Below, piece by piece: positions 6,818-11,180 of a stretch of 11,180 bases of DNA (position 1 is its first letter; each line of letters begins with the position of its first letter). This DNA is from RGIG5612 sp963591145 (GTDB lineage Bacteria; Bacillota; Clostridia; Lachnospirales; Lachnospiraceae). The notes under the pieces are model-generated. The model was not told the DNA's origin, ran no database searches, and saw nothing but the letters and a program-made list of their open reading frames with translations. The DNA lies in NCBI GenBank assembly GCA_963591145.1, contig CAVARE010000050.1, positions 1-11,180 of the forward strand, in the 5' to 3' direction. The translations under genes and the position numbers were made by a program.

Positions 6818-7888
6818 ATGAACAAATTTACAATTAGAAAAGATACCCGCAGAGATCTGATCACATATCTTGCTGTTATCATAGGATTCGTTGTATTAAC
6901 GATTTTATCAGATACGAAAGTATTAGGACGTGCACAGATAGCATTGCTTGTCCCTATCTGCTGCTATATCGTTGCGGCTCTCGGCCTCAACATGTGCGTA
7001 GGTATATTAGGAGAGCTGTCATTAGGACATGCAGGATTCATGAGCGTCGGAGCATTTACGGGAGTTATTGCATCCCAGAGTCTGGCATCATCAATTCCGG
7101 ATACAACCATTCGTTTGATCGTTGCCCTGATCATCGGTGCCCTGTGTGCAGCCGTAATGGGATTCCTTATCGGTATTCCTGTATTAAGACTTAAGGGCGA
7201 CTATCTTGCCATCGTAACTCTTGCATTTGGCGAGATTATCAAGGACCTTATCACCTGCCTTATCGTAGGTGTTGATGAAAATGGTCTTCATATTGTATTT
7301 AATGCTTCGGGAACTAAGTCTGTAACAGACCTGGGCATGACTGCGGATGGCAAGACGATCATCCAGGGCGCACAGGGTGCTGTTGGAACAGAGACTATCT
7401 CTACATTCCTGGGTGGCGCAGTTCTTATTATGATCGCGCTTATAATCGTTCTGAATTTCAAGAGAAGCCGTTCAGGCCGTGCGGTAATGGCAATCCGTGA
7501 TAACCGTATCGCAGCTGAGGCATCAGGTATCAATGTTACCAGATATAAGATGATCGCATTTGTCCTGTCTGCAGCTATCGCAGGTGCAGCCGGCGTATTA
7601 TATGGACTTAATTTCTCAAGTATTGTTGCAACGAAGTTTAACTTCAATACATCTATATTGATCCTGGTATATGTTGTACTCGGCGGACTGGGCAACATGC
7701 AGGGAACAATTATTGCAGCTACGGTTCTGTATGCACTTCCTGAACTCTTACGTGCATTTAGTGATTACAGAATGCTGGTATATGCAATCGTTCTTATCCT
7801 GGTTATGATCTTCACAAATAATAAGCAGATCAAGCAGCTGTTTATGAAGATTATTCCTGGACGAAAGAAGAATAAGGAGGTCAACTGA
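6818..7888 (+). CDS. livM: Branched-chain amino-acid ABC transporter permease LivM
   Basis: A 356-aa second permease of the importer, pairing with LivH. Conserved features are LGLNMCVGILGELSLGHAG (about residues 50-68), IPVLRLKGDYLAIVTLAFGE in the middle, and the EAA-type loop GRAVMAIRDNRIAAEASGIN followed by YVVLGGLGNMQGT near the end. The C-terminus is basic (GRKKNKE). A basic 13-residue segment precedes the first helix. The ATG at 6818 has GGGAGGG 8 nt upstream; an earlier in-frame ATG at 6743 lies inside livH and is rejected. The stop codon is separated from livG by one nucleotide, so translation is probably coupled. Confidence 0.92.
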   Translation: MNKFTIRKDTRRDLITYLAVIIGFVVLTILSDTKVLGRAQIALLVPICCYIVAALGLNMCVGILGELSLGHAGFMSVGAFTGVIASQSLASSIPDTTIRLIVALIIGALCAAVMGFLIGIPVLRLKGDYLAIVTLAFGEIIKDLITCLIVGVDENGLHIVFNASGTKSVTDLGMTADGKTIIQGAQGAVGTETISTFLGGAVLIMIALIIVLNFKRSRSGRAVMAIRDNRIAAEASGINVTRYKMIAFVLSAAIAGAAGVLYGLNFSSIVATKFNFNTSILILVYVVLGGLGNMQGTIIAATVLYALPELLRAFSDYRMLVYAIVLILVMIFTNNKQIKQLFMKIIPGRKKNKEVN

Positions 7889-7889
7889 T

Positions 7890-8738
7890 ATGGCAGAGAA
7901 TAAAAATTTTGAAAAAGGTAAAATGGTGCCATATCCAAGTGACGCTATTGTTCCTGAGAGAGATTTAAATGAGATGCCTGCCCTCGAATGCAGACATTTG
8001 GGAATACAGTTCGGTGGACTTAAGGCGGTTGATGATTTTAATATGATCGTTGGTAAGACAGAGATCGCCGGACTTATCGGACCTAACGGTGCAGGTAAGA
8101 CAACAGTATTCAATCTGCTTACTAAGGTATATCAGCCTACATCTGGATCCATCATATTAAATGGCCAGGATACATCAGGCAAGACTACAGCCCAGATCAA
8201 TCAGATGGGTATAGCCAGAACCTTCCAGAATATAAGGCTGTTTGACGAGCTGTCTGTAGAAGACAATGTTAAGATAGGACTTCATAATAATATGAAGTAT
8301 ACGACCCTAGAAGGTATCTTAAGACTTCCTAGATATTTCGGAACCGAGAAGAAGATGCATGAGCGTGCATTGGAGCTCTTATCTATCTTCGATATGCAGG
8401 ATAAGGCTGATTGGAAGGCCAGCTCTCTTCCTTATGGCGCACAGAGACGTCTTGAGATCGTTCGTGCCCTTGCCACAAATCCGACATTGCTGCTTCTGGA
8501 TGAACCGGCCGCTGGTATGAATCCAAATGAGACCAAGGAGCTGATGGAGACAATCGCCAGAATCAGAGACGAGTTTAAGATCGCCATCTTATTGATCGAG
8601 CATGATATGAAGCTGGTTATGGGTATCTGTGAAGGTATCTGTGTACTTAACTTCGGCAGAATCATAGCTAAAGGAACCGCAGCTGAGATTCAGGCCAATC
8701 CGGCTGTTATCGAGGCTTATCTGGGAAAGGAGGAGTAA
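7890..8738 (+). CDS. livG: Branched-chain amino-acid ABC transporter ATP-binding protein LivG
   Basis: A 282-aa cytoplasmic ATPase driving the LivHM channel. Walker A is GPNGAGKT (64-71), the Q-loop is around Gln113, the signature appears as LPYGAQRRLE (180-189), the form typical of LivG rather than LSGGQ, Walker B is LLLLDEP with Asp204-Glu205, and the switch is His238 in IEHDM. About 30 residues precede the start of the ABC fold, somewhat more than in most LivG proteins. AAGGAGG before the ATG at 7890 supports the long form, although Met12 is an alternative. The gene is followed 3 nt later by livF. Confidence 0.92.
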   Translation: MAENKNFEKGKMVPYPSDAIVPERDLNEMPALECRHLGIQFGGLKAVDDFNMIVGKTEIAGLIGPNGAGKTTVFNLLTKVYQPTSGSIILNGQDTSGKTTAQINQMGIARTFQNIRLFDELSVEDNVKIGLHNNMKYTTLEGILRLPRYFGTEKKMHERALELLSIFDMQDKADWKASSLPYGAQRRLEIVRALATNPTLLLLDEPAAGMNPNETKELMETIARIRDEFKIAILLIEHDMKLVMGICEGICVLNFGRIIAKGTAAEIQANPAVIEAYLGKEE

Positions 8739-8741
8739 GAC

Positions 8742-9443
8742 ATGCTGAAGGTAGATAATATTAATGTATATTATGGAAATATCCATGCAGTAAAGGACAT
8801 CTCCTTCGAGGTTAATCAGGGCGAGGTCGTAACACTGATCGGTTCAAATGGTGCCGGCAAGAGTACAACACTTCAGACCATCTCAGGCTTACTTAAGTCT
8901 AAGACGGGTTCTATTACATTCCTGGATAAAAATATAGGCTCGGTTCCTGCACATAAGATCGTAGGAATGGGACTGGCACACTGCCCTGAGGGAAGAAGAA
9001 TCTTCCTTGAGATGTCTGTAGAAGAGAATCTGGATATGGGAGCATATACCGCGCAGAAGAGTACGATAGAAAGCTCACTGGAGAAGGTTTATACACATTT
9101 CCCTCGTCTTAAGGAACGTCGTAAGCAGATCGCAGGAACATTATCCGGCGGCGAGCAGCAGATGCTGGCAATGGGAAGGGCGCTTATGTCTATGCCTAAG
9201 CTTCTTATGCTGGATGAGCCTTCAATGGGTCTGGCACCTATCCTGGTTGATGAGATATTTGCCATTATTAAGGATCTTCATGAAGCAGGAACAACAATCC
9301 TGCTGGTAGAGCAGAATGCACAGAAGGCATTGAAGGTTGCAGACAGGGCATATGTTCTGGAATCGGGCACCATCACATTGTCAGGCACGGGCACTCAGCT
9401 GCTGGGATCCGAGAAGATTAAGAAGGCATATCTGGGCGGTTGA
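8742..9443 (+). CDS. livF: Branched-chain amino-acid ABC transporter ATP-binding protein LivF
   Basis: A 233-aa second ATPase of the importer, of standard length. Walker A is GSNGAGKS (34-41), the signature is LSGGEQQ (134-140), and Walker B is LLMLDEP with Asp158-Glu159. The switch position reads VEQNAQ with Gln in place of His, which is usual for LivF and leaves the His-bearing LivG as its partner in the heterodimer. CPEGRRIF (81-88) is also a LivF hallmark. AAGGAGGA precedes the ATG, overlapping the end of livG. It is the last gene of the liv operon. Confidence 0.93.
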   Translation: MLKVDNINVYYGNIHAVKDISFEVNQGEVVTLIGSNGAGKSTTLQTISGLLKSKTGSITFLDKNIGSVPAHKIVGMGLAHCPEGRRIFLEMSVEENLDMGAYTAQKSTIESSLEKVYTHFPRLKERRKQIAGTLSGGEQQMLAMGRALMSMPKLLMLDEPSMGLAPILVDEIFAIIKDLHEAGTTILLVEQNAQKALKVADRAYVLESGTITLSGTGTQLLGSEKIKKAYLGG

Positions 9444-9457
9444 TGATACCGTCGTGC

Positions 9458-9486
9458 TTGCAAATAGAAAAATTTGCATTTATAAT
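9458..9486 (+). promoter_or_regulatory. Promoter of the metalloregulator with overlapping inverted repeat
   Basis: TTGCAA (9458-9463, 4/6) and a perfect TATAAT (9481-9486) are 17 nt apart. The inverted repeat TGCAAAT-N6-ATTTGCA (9459-9478) covers the -35 element and most of the spacer, the classic place for a repressor site. Its 20-bp size is similar to DtxR-family operators, so autoregulation is plausible. The same repeat could form a weak hairpin at the 3' end of the liv message, but the T-run after it is poor. Confidence 0.5.
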
Positions 9487-9516
9487 AAATTCGTCTGAAC
9501 ATGAATTATTGTTTAT

Positions 9517-9527
9517 GGGATAATCCC
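9517..9527. repeat. GGGATAATCCC near-palindrome in the regulator leader
   Basis: GGGAT and ATCCC form a short inverted repeat with a single central base, about 32 nt upstream of the metalloregulator start codon. It may be a second protein-binding site or chance. Confidence 0.2.
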
Positions 9528-9558
9528 TTGAAAAAGCGAATTATACAGGAGAAGATGA

Positions 9559-9930
9559 ATGCAGGAATCTGGAGAGATGTATCTTGAGACTATATTAGTC
9601 TTGGGAAAAAAGAAAAACACCGTCAGATCTATTGATATTGCAGAAGAGATGGGCTTTTCCAAGGCTTCTGTAAGCAGAGCCGTAGCCAAGCTGAAACAGG
9701 ATGCGTATATAATAATAGACAGTGACGGACATATAGCATTGACCGAAAAAGGATATGAACTGGCCAACACGATATATGAAAGGCATATCGTGCTCACGAA
9801 GATGCTTTTGAACCTCGGCGTAAGCGAGGAGACTGCAGCAGCAGATGCATGCAAGATGGAGCATGTAGTAAGCGATGAATCATTTCAGGCTATTAAGGAT
9901 CATATAAGAACAGCGCATAATATTATATAA
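9559..9930 (+). CDS. DtxR/MntR-family metal-dependent transcriptional repressor
   Basis: A 123-aa regulator with an N-terminal winged helix (about 1-65, recognition helix near SKASVSRAVAKLKQ) and a metal-binding dimerisation domain (about 66-120). It lacks the C-terminal SH3-like domain of DtxR/IdeR and is slightly shorter than MntR. By alignment from memory, the DtxR primary site residues Met10, Cys102, Glu105 and His106 correspond here to Met7, Cys98, Glu101 and His102, while the ancillary site is incomplete (His76 kept; Glu83 and His98 replaced by Thr80 and Ala94). MntR has Asp at the Met position, so Fe2+ sensing is favoured over Mn2+ as an inference. AGGAG stands 8-9 nt before the ATG at 9559. 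The gene has its own promoter and a terminator, and no metal transporter adjoins it. Confidence 0.85.
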   Translation: MQESGEMYLETILVLGKKKNTVRSIDIAEEMGFSKASVSRAVAKLKQDAYIIIDSDGHIALTEKGYELANTIYERHIVLTKMLLNLGVSEETAAADACKMEHVVSDESFQAIKDHIRTAHNII

Positions 9931-9965
9931 CTGACCGAATTGATAGGTGAGATTTGGTAATGTTT

Positions 9966-10007
9966 AGGAGCAGCCTCTGGGTTTCCAGGGTTGCTCTTAT
10001 TTTTTTG
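9966..10007 (+). terminator. Intrinsic terminator after the metalloregulator
   Basis: GAGCAGCC and TCTGG pair, with one bulged base, against CCAGGGTTGCTC around a short GTTT loop, followed by TTATTTTTTT. The GC-rich stem and T-tract are typical of a rho-independent terminator, placed 36 nt after the regulator's stop. Confidence 0.8.
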
Positions 10008-10065
10008 CAAATCACGCAAATATAAGAAATCGTTTTGCAAGTGGCGATTTAAAGCAAATATGCGC

Positions 10066-10137
10066 CGGGACGGGCGCAGCCCCCTGCGAGAAAACAATCA
10101 GCGCAGGTGTTTTCGAGCAGGGGGCTACGCCGTCCCG
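10066..10137 (+). repeat. Large GC-rich structured inverted repeat, possible ncRNA or mobile palindrome
   Basis: CGGGACGG (10066-10073) through CCCCTGC (10081-10087) pairs with GCAGGGGG (10117-10124) through CGTCCCG (10131-10137), giving about 20 bp with one bulge (G10074) and one C-A mismatch. Inside it GA faces GA, a tandem sheared G-A arrangement, and then GAAAACA (10090-10096) pairs with TGTTTTC (10108-10114) around an 11-nt loop. CCTGCG (10083-10088) could alternatively pair with CGCAGG (10102-10107). No T-tract follows, so it is not a terminator. It could be a structured RNA or a REP/MITE-like dispersed palindrome. I do not recognise a named family. Confidence 0.6.
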
Positions 10138-10256
10138 ACACGCTGGCTTTGTGATGTTCCTTTAGCGAGGCTTATTTTTATGAGCTTTACAATTACAGCG
10201 TGATTAAATGATAAACATAACAAATTTAGCCAAAACAACCATAGAGACCACACAAG

Positions 10257-10268
10257 AATTGTACAATT
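10257..10268. repeat. Perfect 12-bp palindrome, candidate operator
   Basis: AATTGTACAATT is a perfect palindrome about 32 bp upstream of the -35 element of the next promoter. It could bind a dimeric regulator. Confidence 0.3.
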
Positions 10269-10276
10269 TGTAGAAT

Positions 10277-10301
10277 ATTACCTATTTGTTTAATAGGTAA
10301 T
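10277..10301. promoter_or_regulatory. Perfect 10-bp inverted repeat abutting the promoter
   Basis: ATTACCTATT (10277-10286) and AATAGGTAAT (10292-10301) are perfectly complementary around a TGTTT spacer. The right arm touches the first base of the -35 element at 10301, so a protein bound here would contact or block RNA polymerase. It is AT-rich and not directly followed by a T-run, making an operator more likely than a terminator. Confidence 0.45.
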
Positions 10302-10328
10302 TGCCAAATCTATTTTTTTGTGTATAAT
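10301..10328 (+). promoter_or_regulatory. Predicted promoter of the secreted-protein gene
   Basis: TTGCCA (10301-10306, 5/6) and a perfect TATAAT (10323-10328) are separated by 16 nt. The start point near 10335 would give a leader of about 157 nt containing imperfect direct repeats (ATGAAAAATGGTAAC near 10363 and ATAAAAATGTAAC near 10395) and a hairpin. Confidence 0.6.
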
Positions 10329-10427
10329 TTTTTATGTTTCGCCGATTATATAACTGTAATTTATGAAAAATGGTAACTATTTGGAGCCATGTTCATAAAA
10401 ATGTAACCGCGCGAACGAAGGTAACGA

Positions 10428-10462
10428 CTGCATGGGAATAAGGAGTTGTTCCATACATGCAG
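10428..10462 (+). promoter_or_regulatory. Leader hairpin exposing a Shine-Dalgarno-like loop
   Basis: CTGCATG (10428-10434) pairs with CATGCAG (10456-10462), and GGAA (10435-10438) with TTCC (10449-10452), leaving a 3-nt bulge and a loop that contains AAGGAG (10440-10445). The ATG of the mini-ORF lies in the 3' arm, so folding could control its translation. Confidence 0.4.
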
Positions 10463-10492
10463 AAAGAAACAATTTTAGGAGGAAACTGGTAA
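10457..10492 (+). CDS. Possible 11-codon leader peptide overlapping the next start
   Basis: ATG at 10457 opens the peptide MQKETILGGNW, whose TAA stop (10490-10492) shares its last A with the ATG of the secreted-protein gene (TAATG). AAGGAG lies 11 nt upstream of its start, slightly far. Its codons overlap the AGGAGG that serves the downstream gene. Such an arrangement allows translational coupling, but a frame this short may be chance. Confidence 0.25.
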   Translation: MQKETILGGNW

Positions 10493-11180
10493 TGAAGAAA
10501 GTAACCAAGACGGCTCTTGCTCTCCTCACAGCAGGTTCCATGGCAGTAGTTATGGCCGGCAGCGCATTTGCAGCTGACGCTACACTTACTGTTGATGGAG
10601 ATCCTACACTCACTGGATCACTCATTCCTGCATGGGCAGAAAAAGGCGAAAACTCAAACTTCTACGTAGGCGTTGTAGCAGAGGGTGAAGAAGTAAGTGG
10701 TATCCTTGCTGACGAAGCAACAGTAGAAGACGGCGTTGTAACAGTATCAGACGTTAACGTAACATCTGAACTCGGTGACGCTCTTAATGATAAGTCAGCT
10801 ACAAATACTACATATATGTATGTAAACGGCGGCTCATCAGACACATCAGCAATCGTTAAGGATTCAACATTTGTATTCTCAGATAATTCAGACGGTAAGA
10901 ATGCTAACGATTTCACAGGTGCCGGCGCTCTGTTTGTAGTAACAGGTTCAGAGAACACTAAGACAACTCTTACACTTCAGAACGTTGATATCACAACAGA
11001 CGGTTTTGGCCGTGATGCTGTTATCGTTGATGCATATGCAAATGCATTCGTAATCGATTCTAATATTCTTACAAAGGGTTCTAACCCACTGACAGAAGCT
11101 TATGAAGGCTACGCTTCAACAGCTGCTCAGGCATATATGATCTCTCCTCCATGGATCCTCGGTATCTACGGAGGCGTTCG
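10492..11180 (+). CDS. Secreted, probably beta-helical surface protein (partial, 3' end outside window)
   Basis: The visible 229 codons stay open to the window edge. Residues 1-27 are a clear signal peptide (basic KKVTK, hydrophobic core, Ala-Phe-Ala cleavage before Ala28) with no lipobox Cys. The mature part is rich in Thr, Ser, Asn, Asp, Gly and Val and poor in Lys and Arg. It has repeated short strands such as AIVKDSTFVFSD, TLTLQNVDITTDG and AFVIDSNILTKGS, the spacing expected of right-handed parallel beta-helix coils. SPPWILGIYGGVR at the edge resembles segments of pectate-lyase-like helix proteins of Clostridia, from memory. Function may be carbohydrate binding, degradation or adhesion; no catalytic residues can be judged. 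AGGAGG lies before the ATG at 10492. Codon use is strongly biased, as in livJ, suggesting high expression. Confidence 0.75.
   Translation, partial: MKKVTKTALALLTAGSMAVVMAGSAFAADATLTVDGDPTLTGSLIPAWAEKGENSNFYVGVVAEGEEVSGILADEATVEDGVVTVSDVNVTSELGDALNDKSATNTTYMYVNGGSSDTSAIVKDSTFVFSDNSDGKNANDFTGAGALFVVTGSENTKTTLTLQNVDITTDGFGRDAVIVDAYANAFVIDSNILTKGSNPLTEAYEGYASTAAQAYMISPPWILGIYGGV

Larger units (their letters stand above)
10007..10491. other. Long non-coding region before the secreted-protein gene
   Basis: No supported gene lies in these 485 bases apart from an 11-codon mini-ORF at the end. The left half holds a small hairpin (AAATCG 10027-10032 with CGATTT 10045-10050) and a large GC-rich structured element (10066-10137). 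The right half is AT-rich and holds two inverted repeats, a promoter and a long leader. The sharp change in base composition at about 10060-10140 stands out. Confidence 0.7.

Noticed and set aside
9280..9330. Missing switch histidine in LivF as a defect
   Set aside because: Gln at this place (VEQNA) is normal for LivF, and the partner LivG supplies a His-bearing site.
10001..10050. CRISPR-like or tandem repeat from the repeated TTTTGCAA segments
   Set aside because: Only two imperfect copies about 30 bp apart exist, with no regular spacers and no cas genes.
9991..10203. 70-codon plus-strand frame starting from TTG
   Set aside because: It begins inside the terminator of the metalloregulator, crosses the whole structured hairpin and has no ribosome binding site; the openness comes from the palindromic GC-rich sequence.
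10335..10491. c-di-GMP or T-box riboswitch in the secreted-protein leader
   Set aside because: The conserved sequence blocks of these classes that I know are not present; only generic hairpins are visible.

Overview
This 11.2-kb stretch looks like the chromosome of a Gram-positive anaerobe of the Clostridia, most likely a Lachnospiraceae-type gut or rumen bacterium. The basis is strong purine-rich ribosome binding sites (AGGAGG/GGGAG) before nearly every gene, consensus-like sigma-A promoters, moderate GC, and the gene repertoire. This placement is an inference; no rRNA or other marker gene is present.

Layout. (1) Positions 1-290 hold no confident gene: a degenerate tRNA-Arg-like 3' half (about 52-109) and two short open frames. 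(2) 291-1634 (minus) encodes a FUSC/aromatic-acid-exporter-type membrane domain fused to a HAD-fold (Cof-like) cytoplasmic domain whose catalytic residues are mostly lost. (3) A 162-bp divergent intergenic region carries opposed promoters and a perfect 12-bp palindrome. (4) 1797-4430 (plus) encodes a plasma-membrane-type (IIB) P-type calcium ATPase. (5) 4611-9443 (plus) is a complete branched-chain (or related) amino-acid ABC importer, livJ-livH-livM-livG-livF. It has a near-consensus promoter, a long leader, and a strong hairpin between the binding-protein gene and the rest, which probably sets unequal expression. (6) 9559-9930 is a short DtxR/MntR-family metalloregulator with its own promoter overlapped by an inverted repeat, followed by an intrinsic terminator. 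(7) 10007-10491 is a long non-coding stretch containing a large structured hairpin, two AT-rich inverted repeats, a promoter, and a leader with an 11-codon mini-ORF. (8) 10492 to the right edge starts a secreted, probably beta-helical, surface or extracellular protein that runs out of the window.

How they work together. The liv genes form one uptake system: secreted binding protein, two permeases and two ATPases. The calcium ATPase and the FUSC-HAD protein are divergently transcribed and may be co-regulated membrane export functions. The metalloregulator keeps the DtxR-type primary site residues (Met, Cys, Glu, His), which suggests Fe(II) rather than Mn(II) sensing. No metal transporter gene lies next to it here, so its targets beyond possible autoregulation are unknown.

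Most of the window is ordinary metabolism and transport. The less usual items are the degenerate HAD-FUSC fusion, the structured element at 10066-10137, and the regulatory leader of the secreted protein.
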